Below, in pieces: positions 8,162-16,073 of a DNA stretch of 64,000 nucleotides. How positions within the stretch are numbered: position 1 is the stretch's first letter; every line of letters begins with the position of its first letter. The stretch spans positions 372,001-436,000 of the forward strand of contig NZ_VUJV01000006.1 of assembly GCF_008373755.1 (NCBI RefSeq), given 5' to 3'. A program made the position numbers and the translations under genes. The notes beneath the pieces are model-generated. The model ran no database searches, was not told where the DNA came from, and saw only the letters and a list, made by a program, of their open reading frames with translations. This DNA is from Nocardioides humilatus (GTDB lineage Bacteria; Actinomycetota; Actinomycetes; Propionibacteriales; Nocardioidaceae).

Positions 8162-10207
8162 CCCAGGTACGTCGACCGGGGACGGCGCGACCGGGGCCAC
8201 GTAGGCCCGCGCTTGTCGCCGGCGGGCGCGTCGGCGAGACAGCGCGCGGCCGAGCAGTGCCGTCCCGGCCAGGAGCGCTAGCCCGACGGCGAGGAGACCT
8301 CCACCCAGGAGCGTGCTCCGCTCCGCGGCGTCGGACGCCTCGCGCGCCGCGGTCGTAGCGCCTTCGAGGTCTCCTTCGGCCAGGAGGTCGTCGGCCTCGG
8401 CGGCCTTGTCGTCGACGCCGAGCACGAAGGCACCGAGGGCCGTCACCGGGTTGCGCGACTCGACTGCGGCCGCGTCGGCCGTGCCCACCGCGTCGACCGC
8501 CGTCGCCGCCTTCGGCAGGGTGTCGGAGAGCTCGTCGTAGTCCACCGTGCTCTCGGCGTCCTGGTAGAGCGCGACCACCTGCTCCGGAACCCCCATGTCA
8601 TGACGCTGGGCAGCCTTCTGGACCGCGATGACGGCCGGCCCGAGGTCGGCCACCTGAGTGAGGGTCTGCTGGGCGTGTTCGAACGCCCAGTCGGTCATCG
8701 CCGTACGCACGCCCAGCGGCGGCACCCACGGGCCGTCGGCAGCGTCGACGTCCTGGTAGTCCGCGAGGGCACGCCGGCGGTCATCGAGCTGCTTGCGCTC
8801 CGTCGGCGTGAGCACCCATTCGCTGAAGATCCGGGGCGCCTTGTCGTTGTGGCCCATCACCTGCACCAGGTCGAGAAACCGCTGCCATCCGGTGCGGCTG
8901 GCAAGCGGGCGAGTCTCGCCGGGGACGGCGTAAGCGCTCTTGCCGGCGATGGCAGCGGCCAGCACGATGCTGCGGATGCCGTCGTCCATGCCGCCGAGTA
9001 GCTCTTTCATCGTGCGGTACGACGCGGGGTAGCCGTAGCTGTCGGTCGGCTGGGAACGTCCAGCCGCCTCGCCCCACGTGTTGAGCGGCAGGGCGTGCTT
9101 GCTCGTGGTCGAGACCGGCTTCCGCTGAGTCGGCTTGTCGCCCTGGGTCGCGACGGCCCGAGCGGAGATGTACTCGGCGATCCCTTCGTAGAGCCAACGC
9201 TCCTCGAACGCGGTCTGCGAAGCCCAGGCGTGCAGGAGCTCGTGGTAGAGCAGCTCCTGGTCGAGCTCCTCACCGATCGTGATCGAGTCCTCCGAGCTGT
9301 CGAACCAGCCGTCGTAGCCGCGGAGGTTGGGGGACAGGTCCTCGCGGACCGTCGTGAGCCCGCCCGGCCACGGGGTGCCGACGAGCTCCGCCAGCAGCGG
9401 GACCCCCGACGTCATCCGCGAGGCCACGAAGCGCAACCATTCCTTGTCGTCGCTGAAGGCCTGCACCTCCACTTCCTGGTCGCCGAGCTCCACCGTTCGT
9501 GTGCGCGCGATGTCGAGGTCGCGAGCCGAGATCACCGCCCAGAAGCCGGAGTCCCCGGCGTCGGTCGTCGCGGTGTAGGTGACGGTCTTGCCGTCCTTGC
9601 GGTCGTCGAAGTCGTCGGTGGTCGCGTCGAAGGTCATCGATGCGGGCAGCACCACCTGCACGGTGTTCTGGCCGGCGTCGCCGCGTCCGTAGACAGCGAA
9701 CGTCGCATAGCCAGGCCCGACCCGCGTCTGGTTCTTCGAGCGTGGCTCCTCGCCCTCGAGGACGAACGAGACGGTGACGGTGCGGCTCTGGCCGTAGAGC
9801 AGGTTGGAGGGGAAGGCGATGTTCGCGATCTCCGTGCTCGGGTCCTTCGTGGGCTCTCGGGTCACCGAGAGCGGGGCGCCGTTGGAGACCGCAGTCACCT
9901 GGGCCGCCTCCACGGGGACCGGGATGGTGATCGAGGGCAGGTAGAAGTAGTGGATGTAGTTGCCGGTCGTGTAGCTCGGCCGCTCGTTGGTCACGGTCAT
10001 CGTGACCGTGGCCCGGACGACTTCCTTCTTGGCGTCGAGGACGTAGCGGCTGGTGGAGTCGACATCAAAACCGTCCTCGGCCTGGGCCGCGGGGGCGGCC
10101 AGCGCCACGGTGGCGGTGGCGACTGCGAGGGCTCGACGTGCGCGAGCGGCGTACGTCGTCGATCGGTGCTCCGGGCAGGCGGACGCCCCCGAGAGGCTGA
10201 CGTGCAT
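8135..10207 (-). CDS. Secreted, membrane-anchored gluzincin metallopeptidase
   Basis: Protein of 690 aa with an N-terminal signal peptide (RRALAVATATVALAAPAAQA) and a C-terminal transmembrane helix (about 640-665) followed by an RRARRRQ stop-transfer segment. The body is a beta-rich N-terminal region followed by a zinc site: H322-E-L-L-H326 and WLYEGIAEY with E341 as likely third ligand, a gluzincin arrangement with a shorter loop than M1 aminopeptidases. It therefore acts outside the cell, tethered to the membrane. The ATG at 10207 is preceded by GGGGGAA as ribosome-binding site. Its stop lies inside the 3' end of the convergent desaturase fusion (27-bp overlap). Substrate unknown. Confidence 0.82.
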   Translation of the reverse strand: MHVSLSGASACPEHRSTTYAARARRALAVATATVALAAPAAQAEDGFDVDSTSRYVLDAKKEVVRATVTMTVTNERPSYTTGNYIHYFYLPSITIPVPVEAAQVTAVSNGAPLSVTREPTKDPSTEIANIAFPSNLLYGQSRTVTVSFVLEGEEPRSKNQTRVGPGYATFAVYGRGDAGQNTVQVVLPASMTFDATTDDFDDRKDGKTVTYTATTDAGDSGFWAVISARDLDIARTRTVELGDQEVEVQAFSDDKEWLRFVASRMTSGVPLLAELVGTPWPGGLTTVREDLSPNLRGYDGWFDSSEDSITIGEELDQELLYHELLHAWASQTAFEERWLYEGIAEYISARAVATQGDKPTQRKPVSTTSKHALPLNTWGEAAGRSQPTDSYGYPASYRTMKELLGGMDDGIRSIVLAAAIAGKSAYAVPGETRPLASRTGWQRFLDLVQVMGHNDKAPRIFSEWVLTPTERKQLDDRRRALADYQDVDAADGPWVPPLGVRTAMTDWAFEHAQQTLTQVADLGPAVIAVQKAAQRHDMGVPEQVVALYQDAESTVDYDELSDTLPKAATAVDAVGTADAAAVESRNPVTALGAFVLGVDDKAAEADDLLAEGDLEGATTAAREASDAAERSTLLGGGLLAVGLALLAGTALLGRALSRRRARRRQARAYVAPVAPSPVDVPGSSVVVDSD

Positions 10208-10399
10208 GGGGTTCCCCCGTGTTCTATGCCCGACCCCAGATGGCCACTGGCAGCGACTGGGCTCCATTTTGCATGGTCGTTCTCCCGCGCGTTGCTCAAC
10301 CTCCAGATCTGATAGCGCCGACAGGACCCGACCACTCCCGCACGGTGCTCATTGATTGCGTGCCACTTCTGGATGGCGTCGAACGCTCACGTTCTTCGC

Positions 10400-10415
10400 G
10401 GCGAAGTGACGCGCG
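10400..10415. repeat. 16-bp direct repeat, left copy
   Basis: GGCGAAGTGACGCGCG occurs here and again at 14200-14215. The two copies are in intergenic DNA and flank the lipoprotein and ELW/RTX genes. A chance match of this length is possible in GC-rich DNA. Confidence 0.4.
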
Positions 10416-10491
10416 ATGCTTGGGGGACACGCGTGCACGTCTGAGCCGCGATGGCTCGCCAATGTGCGGCGGTGCGCCCACCCTCATGCAA

Positions 10492-10911
10492 CTACCAGCA
10501 GCTGTTGCCCCGTGGTTCTGGCTTGTACTTCTTCTCGAAAGCGCTGATGGATGAGCAGTACCCCGTGAAGGTTCCAAAATCGGCAGCCTCCTGCACGGTC
10601 GTTCCGGGCGCGAGACGCGTCCACACTCCTGGCGCTACTGCAACGGCGAACGTCTGGCCCTCGAACTCGGAGTTGATCGGGAATGGGACCTCCGAGACCC
10701 GGACCTTCTTCGGGAACCCCTTTGGATAGGGCGGCAGCGCTGGCGGCTCGGGCGTCACAGTGACGGTCGTGGTCTCCGTCGCAGTCGCAGTTGCTGTGAC
10801 GGTTGCTGTGTCTGTAACGGTCTCCGCGGCCGTGGCAGCGTCCTTGTCGTCGCTACTTCCGCAGGCGGATACGAAAAGGAGAGCGGAAACGACGGCGACG
10901 GCGTACCTCAT
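10492..10911 (-). CDS. Small secreted lipoprotein
   Basis: Protein of 139 aa with a lipoprotein signal peptide and lipobox FVSAC, so C17 would be lipidated. A Thr/Val-rich low-complexity linker (about 28-58: TVTDTATVTATATATETTTV) is followed by a small domain with two cysteines near the C-terminus (TGYCSS and the terminal NSCW) that may form a disulfide. It is predicted to be tethered to the outer face of the membrane. No family recognised; the function is unknown. Confidence 0.75.
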   Translation of the reverse strand: MRYAVAVVSALLFVSACGSSDDKDAATAAETVTDTATVTATATATETTTVTVTPEPPALPPYPKGFPKKVRVSEVPFPINSEFEGQTFAVAVAPGVWTRLAPGTTVQEAADFGTFTGYCSSISAFEKKYKPEPRGNSCW

Positions 10912-11301
10912 GTCGGGAGCGTAGGCGCGAGGGTCGACCGTGGAGGCCTACTTGGACAAGAATGGCGGACCCTGTCTCCAACCCGCCGCAGCCGCGTGGA
11001 TTGCAAGCCGCAAACAGGTAATCGCGGCGGTATGACGCATCAGTCATCAGCGGGTTCGGATTACGAAAGGGATGGCGGGTCGGATCGAACCTCTGATCGA
11101 AATCGCGAGCACACTGGCTCTTTCCAAGCCCGTCGGTGCAGCACTCCCATGCGACCTTCACTGGCCTTGGAGCGCCGTGTCGGTCCCATTGGTTAAAGTG
11201 TGAAGCCGCTTGCCCTGTGGCTCACGAGCAACTGAGTCGCCTTCTGCGGCAGGCTCTTTGAAACGTCAGACCATCCCTGTCGGCCTACCTACACTGCTGG
11301 G
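10912..11301. other. Divergent intergenic region
   Basis: About 390 bp between the lipoprotein and the ELW/RTX gene. I see no convincing gene. A GGATCGAACC string near 11091 recalls a reverse-strand tRNA T-loop but lacks a pairing stem. The right end carries the -10 of the RTX gene. Confidence 0.5.
11290..11295 (+). promoter_or_regulatory. -10 hexamer of the ELW/RTX gene
   Basis: TACACT lies 6 nt before the GTG at 11302; there is no Shine-Dalgarno sequence. A leaderless transcript is likely. Confidence 0.4.
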
Positions 11302-13944
11302 GTGACTCGACGCCGCCGCCTCGCCACCGCCGAGCTATCAAGGACGCACCGCTCCACCGTGAAGAGGAAGCGTAGACGTGCGCGTCGGCGTGCCTCTGCC
11401 GGCACGTTCGCCTGCGCGAGTGCGGCCGCCTTGGCCCTTGGCGGCGCTACTACTTCATTGGCGGTGGTCAATTACCCGGTCGGGATGGTTGTTGATCTCC
11501 GACCGGGACCGAACAGCAGTGATCCGCGCGAGCTGGTGGGCGTTGGTGAAACACTATTCTTCGCGCGCGGCGGGATTGTTGGATCTGAGCTCTGGAAATC
11601 AGATGGGACTTCGGCTGGCACAGTGCTGGTGAAGAAGATTGCCTCCGCAGCGCCAGGCGTACACGCCCCGTCGAGGTTGACAGCAGTCGCCGACCGTCTC
11701 TTCTTCGCCGTGGAAGACGGCAACTCGGGAAGCGACCTGTGGGTCTCAGACGGCACCGCCGCAGGGACCGTACGGCTCCTAGACACCGTCGATCGGATTT
11801 GGCCCCTCGCGGCCGTGGGTGACCGGTTGTTCTTCAGGGCACGAGGCGACGCCATATCTGGTGAAGAACTGTGGAGTTCCGACGGCACTGTGGCGGGCAC
11901 CGTTCTAGTAAAGGACATCTACCCAGAGGGGGCCTCGAGCAGGCCGTATGAAATCACCGCAGTGGGCGACACGGCATACTTCCAGGCCGACGACGGAATC
12001 CACGGCGCCGAGCTATGGAAGTCTGATGGGACCCCCGAGGGCACGGTCCTCGTCAAGGATGCGCGTGCAGGGGCAATCGGCAGTTATGTTCGCGATCTCA
12101 CGGCCGTCGATGGCACTTTGTTCTTCACTGCCGACGACGGTGACCACGGACGCGAGCTGTGGAAGTCGGACGGGACGGCCGGGGGGACAGTCTTAGTGCA
12201 AGACATTTACGCGGGTTATGACGAGGGCTATCCCAGATATCTCGCCGCAGTAGGCGATCGAGTGTTCTTCGGCGCTGACGATGGAACGCACGGCTCTGAA
12301 CTTTGGACGTCGGACGGGACACGTGGGGGCACCCAACTCGTTAAGGACATCCAATTCGCCCGTGGGTCCAGCGACATCCGCTACTCCACGACGGTCGGCG
12401 ACGTTCTTTACTTTCGTGCCGACGACGCGATCCATGGCGACGAGCTATGGAAGTCGGACGGAACCGCCGAAGGCACGCTCCTCGTCAACGACATCCGACC
12501 CGGCACGAATGGTTCGAGGCTCTACGACTTGACGGCGGTTGGAGGATCCGTCTTCTTCAGTGCAGACAATGGCTCCGAAGGCCGAGTGCTGTGGCAGTCC
12601 GACGGGACCGCCAGCGGCACCGCGTTGGTCAGAGACACAGCCAGTGGCAGTTCACTCGGGGCTGGCCGATACGAGCTTACTCCGGTCGGGAACACCTTGT
12701 TCTTCCCGTCCGGCGACCCCGATCACGGCACCGAACTGTGGCGGGCCGTGGTCTGGCCCTCCACCGGCCCGTCCTGCCAGGGAATCCCGGCGACGATCAC
12801 GGGGACGGGGACCATCAACGGAACCAACGGCGACGACGTGATCGTTGGCGACAGTGGAACCGACATCATCAACGGCCGCGGCGGCAACGACACCATCTGC
12901 TCCGGCGGCGGCAACGACACAATCCTCCAAGGCAGCGCTCCGGACGGCGCTGACATCGTCGACGGTCAAGGCGGCAGCGACACCATCAGTTACGCCGGCA
13001 GGACCACTTCGGTCGCTATAAGCCTTGACGGTTCCGCCATTGCCAACGACGGAGCCGCAAGCGAAGGTGACAAAGTCACCGCGGTGGAGAATGTCACCGC
13101 CGGCGCGGGCAATGACACGCTAAGTGGCGACGGATCGTCAAACCGGCTCATCGGTGGCGGCGGCAACGACAACCTCGAAGGCGCCGGAGGCAACGACGTC
13201 GAGCAGGGCGGAACCGGGGACGACAGGTTTCTCGAGGGTGCGGCTGCCAACGGGGACGACGTCCTCAAGGGCGAGGCCGGAATCGATTCGGTCTCCTACG
13301 CATTCCGAGATGCACCCGTGAAGCTAAGCCTGACAACCAACGCGACCGCCAACGACGGTCAGCTCGGCGAGCAGGACAACATCTCCGGCATCGAAGACGC
13401 CACCACCGGCTCGGGCGACGACTCGCTGGCGGGCGACGGGAACGCGAACACCCTCATCGGAGGAGCGGGCAACGACACCATCAACGGCAACAATGGGAAC
13501 GACACCGAGCAAGGCGGCAGCGGCGACGACAAGTTTCTCCAAGGCTCAGCCAGCAACGGCGCCGACGCGCTGCAGGGTGAGGACGGCGACGACACGGTCT
13601 CCTATGCCAGCCGCGCCGACGGCGTCTTAGTGACGCTCGTTGCCGGGGCGACAGCCAACGATGGCGCAGCCGGCGAGTCCGACAACATCGCGACCATCGA
13701 GAACGTCAATGGGAGCAAGGCCGACGACGTCCTCACCGGTGACAACAGAGGCAATGTGCTTTCCGGAGCCAACGGCAACGACGTCCTCACCGGAGGTACT
13801 GGCGCCGACACGCTCTTGGGCGGCAGCGGAGACGACGCGGTCAAAGCGAGAGACAACATCGCGGGCAATGACAACGCCAATGGCGGCCCCGGCCTCGACA
13901 CGGCCACCTATGATCCCGGCGATCTATTGATCGCCTTCCCTTAG
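11302..13944 (+). CDS. Secreted ELWxSDGT-repeat and RTX calcium-binding repeat protein
   Basis: Protein of 880 aa. A very basic N-terminus (MTRRRRLAT ... KRKRRRARRR) precedes a hydrophobic stretch near residues 35-55 ending AVVNYP, consistent with a long signal peptide. Residues about 60-480 hold eight ELWKSDGT-type repeats plus a degenerate ninth (ELWRAVVW), likely a beta-propeller. Residues about 490-870 hold RTX nonapeptide clusters (GGNDTI, GGSGDD, GAGNDTL) in three modules of roughly 105-110 aa, expected to fold on Ca2+. No C-terminal anchor is seen and no type I secretion genes are nearby. Several stretches have lower GC and different codon use from neighbours. Role probably cell-surface or extracellular; specific function unknown. 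Confidence 0.85.
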   Translation: MTRRRRLATAELSRTHRSTVKRKRRRARRRASAGTFACASAAALALGGATTSLAVVNYPVGMVVDLRPGPNSSDPRELVGVGETLFFARGGIVGSELWKSDGTSAGTVLVKKIASAAPGVHAPSRLTAVADRLFFAVEDGNSGSDLWVSDGTAAGTVRLLDTVDRIWPLAAVGDRLFFRARGDAISGEELWSSDGTVAGTVLVKDIYPEGASSRPYEITAVGDTAYFQADDGIHGAELWKSDGTPEGTVLVKDARAGAIGSYVRDLTAVDGTLFFTADDGDHGRELWKSDGTAGGTVLVQDIYAGYDEGYPRYLAAVGDRVFFGADDGTHGSELWTSDGTRGGTQLVKDIQFARGSSDIRYSTTVGDVLYFRADDAIHGDELWKSDGTAEGTLLVNDIRPGTNGSRLYDLTAVGGSVFFSADNGSEGRVLWQSDGTASGTALVRDTASGSSLGAGRYELTPVGNTLFFPSGDPDHGTELWRAVVWPSTGPSCQGIPATITGTGTINGTNGDDVIVGDSGTDIINGRGGNDTICSGGGNDTILQGSAPDGADIVDGQGGSDTISYAGRTTSVAISLDGSAIANDGAASEGDKVTAVENVTAGAGNDTLSGDGSSNRLIGGGGNDNLEGAGGNDVEQGGTGDDRFLEGAAANGDDVLKGEAGIDSVSYAFRDAPVKLSLTTNATANDGQLGEQDNISGIEDATTGSGDDSLAGDGNANTLIGGAGNDTINGNNGNDTEQGGSGDDKFLQGSASNGADALQGEDGDDTVSYASRADGVLVTLVAGATANDGAAGESDNIATIENVNGSKADDVLTGDNRGNVLSGANGNDVLTGGTGADTLLGGSGDDAVKARDNIAGNDNANGGPGLDTATYDPGDLLIAFP

Positions 13945-13959
13945 CAGGGTCAACCCTGC
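13944..13959 (+). terminator. Hairpin after the ELW/RTX gene
   Basis: GCAGGG TCAA CCCTGC forms a 6-bp stem with a 4-nt loop starting at the last base of the stop codon. It lacks a T tract, as is common for actinobacterial terminators. Confidence 0.4.
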
Positions 13960-14286
13960 GAAGAACCACAGAGCTCGCTGGCAGTTTCGGACTGCGGTTT
14001 CCCTTCAAACTTCCAGACGAGAAGGACGTGTGGCACGAAGCGGTCTGGCTGATTCGCGAGGGGCCTGGCTCGGCCGATCAGTTGAGAGGAATTGGGCAGC
14101 CCAACTAAGGGGGCTGGTTGCACCGATTCGAGAGCCTCCAACTCCGTGTCGGTCGTTGATCGAGCCGCCGGCGAGTCGTGACGGCCGCGCGTCAATCTGG
14201 GCGAAGTGACGCGCGTATGCGTTGCGCCACGGCACGTCCTCAGACCCGGGATGACCCGGTTGGCCGCTGACGCAGCGGCGGTGGCG
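13960..14286. other. Intergenic region between RTX gene and map
   Basis: About 330 bp. Short reverse-strand reading frames exist (for example 13950-14195, containing FVPHVLLVWKFEGK), but none has a start signal or recognisable product. It contains the right copy of the 16-bp direct repeat. Confidence 0.4.
14200..14215. repeat. 16-bp direct repeat, right copy
   Basis: Identical to 10400-10415 (GGCGAAGTGACGCGCG). After the repeat the two loci continue similarly (ATGC versus TATGC). Confidence 0.4.
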
Positions 14287-15054
14287 TCAGTCGCGCGATG
14301 TCAGCACGATCGCGTCGCCGTCGGTGATGGCGACCGTGTGCTCGACGTGTGCGCCGCGCGAGCCGTCGGCGCTGCGGATCGTCCAGCCGTCGGGGTCGAA
14401 GCGGATCTCGTCAGTCGTGTGCAGGAACCATGGCTCGATGGCGATCACGAGGCCGGGGCGCAACTTGAGGCCGCGGCCGGCCTGACCGTCGTTGGGCACG
14501 TGCGGGTCGCCGTGCATGGTGCGGCCGACGCCGTGGCCACCGAACTGCAGGTTGACCTTGAGGCCGGCCTCGTGGGCGACCGAACCGATGGCGAAGGAGA
14601 TGTCGCCGAGGCGGTTGCCTGAGCGGGCGGCGGCGATGCCGGCGTCGAGGGCGCGCTGGGCGGTGTCGATCAGCTGCAGGTCCTTCGGGTCAGCGTTGCC
14701 GACCACGACCGAGAGGGCGGAGTCGGAGACCCAGCCGTCGACCGAGGCCGCGAAGTCGACCGAGAGCAGGTCGCCGTCCTGGAGCATGTAGTCGTACGGG
14801 AGGCCGTGCAGAACGGCGTCGTTGACCGACGTGCAGAGCACCTTGCCGAAGGGCATGGCGCCGAACGACGGGTGGTAGTCGATGTAGCAGGAGGTCGCAC
14901 CGGCGTCCTTGATCATCCGGTGCGCCAGTTCGTCGAGCTCGAGCAGGTTGACCCCTACGGCCGCCTTCTCGGAGAGGGCGCTGATCACCGAGGCGACGAA
15001 GCGTCCGGCTGGACGCATCTGCTCGATCTGGGTCGGGGTGCGAAGCTCGATCAC
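14287..15054 (-). CDS. map: Methionine aminopeptidase, type I
   Basis: Cytosolic metallopeptidase of 255 aa that removes N-terminal methionine. Metal ligands are visible in order: D in SVDFAAS, D in WVSDSALS, H in GGHGVGRTMHGDP, E in AIEPWF and E in HVEHTV. The length is typical for type I. The GTG at 15054 is chosen because translation from there starts directly at the conserved IELRTPTQIEQM segment, and because TACCCT (15062-15067) lies 7 nt upstream. Reading further upstream runs through palindromic repeats. A second map paralogue elsewhere is common in actinobacteria. Confidence 0.95.
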   Translation of the reverse strand: MIELRTPTQIEQMRPAGRFVASVISALSEKAAVGVNLLELDELAHRMIKDAGATSCYIDYHPSFGAMPFGKVLCTSVNDAVLHGLPYDYMLQDGDLLSVDFAASVDGWVSDSALSVVVGNADPKDLQLIDTAQRALDAGIAAARSGNRLGDISFAIGSVAHEAGLKVNLQFGGHGVGRTMHGDPHVPNDGQAGRGLKLRPGLVIAIEPWFLHTTDEIRFDPDGWTIRSADGSRGAHVEHTVAITDGDAIVLTSRD

Positions 15055-15061
15055 GTGGGTA

Positions 15062-15067
15062 AGGGTA
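15062..15067 (-). promoter_or_regulatory. -10 hexamer of map
   Basis: On the minus strand TACCCT lies 7 nt before the GTG start at 15054, implying a leaderless transcript. A stem-loop repeat begins immediately upstream. Confidence 0.35.
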
Positions 15068-15069
15068 CG

Positions 15070-15111
15070 GGTCTCGATACGCCGCCTCGTACCTCGGCGG
15101 CTACTCGACCA
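15070..15111. repeat. Palindromic stem-loop repeat (GGTCTCGATACGCCGCC type)
   Basis: GGTCTCGATACGCCGCC and GGCGGCTACTCGACC are imperfect inverted repeats around a short loop. I associate this form with REP-like elements of Nocardioides-type genomes. It lies directly upstream of the map -10 hexamer. Confidence 0.6.
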
Positions 15112-15161
15112 GCCAATGGCCTGACAGGTAGTTGACCGGCCAAGTGCCCGGCGGGGGTGCC

Positions 15162-15201
15162 TTGGTTTCGAGGCTCGCTTCGCTCGCACCTCAACCAGCG
15201 G
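15162..15201. repeat. REP-like palindromic element, copy 1
   Basis: A 40-bp unit beginning TTGGTTTCGAGGCTCGC and ending CACCTCAACCAGCGG. The ends can pair (GGTT..GAGG with CCTCAACC). The same unit recurs 51 bp downstream and, with one extra base, inside the double-DUF35 gene. Confidence 0.75.
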
Positions 15202-15212
15202 CCCGGCGTGCG

Positions 15213-15252
15213 TTGGTTTCGAGGCTCGCTTCGCTCGCACCTCAACCAGCGG
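15213..15252. repeat. REP-like palindromic element, copy 2
   Basis: Identical over 40 bp to copy 1 and in the same orientation. The 11-bp segment between the copies is GC-rich. Together they fill the gap between map and the echA12-like gene. Confidence 0.75.
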
Positions 15253-15259
15253 TACGAGG

Positions 15260-16063
15260 TCAGTCGCGGAACTCGGGCGGGCGCTTCTCCTTGCGGGCCA
15301 CGATCGCTTCCTCGAAGTTCTTGGTGAGGAGGCGGACGAGGAGCTGGCCGACGCCTTCGGCGTGCATGTGCTGCTCCAGGCTGGCGGCGTCGAGGCTGTC
15401 TTGCAGGGTGCGCTTGGTGAGCTCGACGCCGGGGCGGCTCCAGCGGGTGATGTCCGCCGCGGTCTCGAGGGCGCTCTCCAGGAGCTGGTCGTCGGGGACC
15501 ACGCGGGAGACCAGGCCGATCGCGGCGGCCTCGGCGGCCGGGAGGTCGCGGCCGGTCAGCATGATCTCCGCGGCACGCGAGGAGCCGATGGCGCGGGGGA
15601 GCAGGTAGCTGAGGCCGAGCTCGCTGGCCGTCAGGCCGTTGTTGATCCCGGCGGCACGGAAGTACGCCGACTCGGCGGCCACCCGGATGTCGCAGGCTAG
15701 GGCGAGGCAGAGGCCGCCACCGATGGCGGGGCCGTTGACGGCCGCGATGACCGGCTGGTGGAGGCGGCGGAGCGTGACGATGATGTCGTCGAGCAGCTCC
15801 ATCGCCCGCAGCGCGATCGTCACGCCGGTGAGCCCGTCGGTGTTGGGCATCCCGCCGCGCTCGCCACTCTGGTCGGCGCCGGAGCAGAAGCCCCGCCCAG
15901 CGCCGGTCAGGATGACGACCCGGACCTCGTTGTCGTCGCTGAGCCGCCGCAGCTCGTCGCGGAAGGGCACCATGACGTCGAACGCCATGGAGTTCATCCG
16001 CTCGGGGCGGTTCAGGGTGACGATCGCGACGTCACCGCGACGCTCGACCTCGACGAAGCTCAT
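15260..16063 (-). CDS. Crotonase-fold protein, EchA12-like, lacking both hydratase glutamates
   Basis: Protein of 267 aa closely resembling what I recall of mycobacterial EchA12 (RPERMNSMAFDVMVP, AAGINNGLTASELGLSYLLPR). The fold and the CoA oxyanion region (GRGFCSGAD, GPAIGGGL) are intact. However, the two catalytic glutamates of true enoyl-CoA hydratases are C119 and G139 here, with the normal 20-residue spacing kept. It may be an isomerase, hydrolase or structural partner rather than a hydratase. It is the last gene of the DUF35-ltp4-ltp3 operon, 10 bp after ltp3, so a role in steroid acyl-CoA metabolism is inferred. Confidence 0.88.
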   Translation of the reverse strand: MSFVEVERRGDVAIVTLNRPERMNSMAFDVMVPFRDELRRLSDDNEVRVVILTGAGRGFCSGADQSGERGGMPNTDGLTGVTIALRAMELLDDIIVTLRRLHQPVIAAVNGPAIGGGLCLALACDIRVAAESAYFRAAGINNGLTASELGLSYLLPRAIGSSRAAEIMLTGRDLPAAEAAAIGLVSRVVPDDQLLESALETAADITRWSRPGVELTKRTLQDSLDAASLEQHMHAEGVGQLLVRLLTKNFEEAIVARKEKRPPEFRD

Positions 16064-16073
16064 CAGGCGGCCA

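Noticed and set aside
11040-11160. Possible minus-strand tRNA around GGATCGAACC
   Set aside because: The T-loop-like string has no complementary 5-bp stem and no acceptor or anticodon arms could be laid out around it.
10853-11161. 102-codon minus-strand frame upstream of the lipoprotein
   Set aside because: It overlaps the lipoprotein start in another frame, is Arg-rich at the end and shows no domain or start signal.
13950-14235. Minus-strand reading frames of 76-81 codons in the gap before map
   Set aside because: Two overlapping frames of similar length, no ribosome-binding site or -10, and no recognisable product; typical of GC-rich noncoding DNA.
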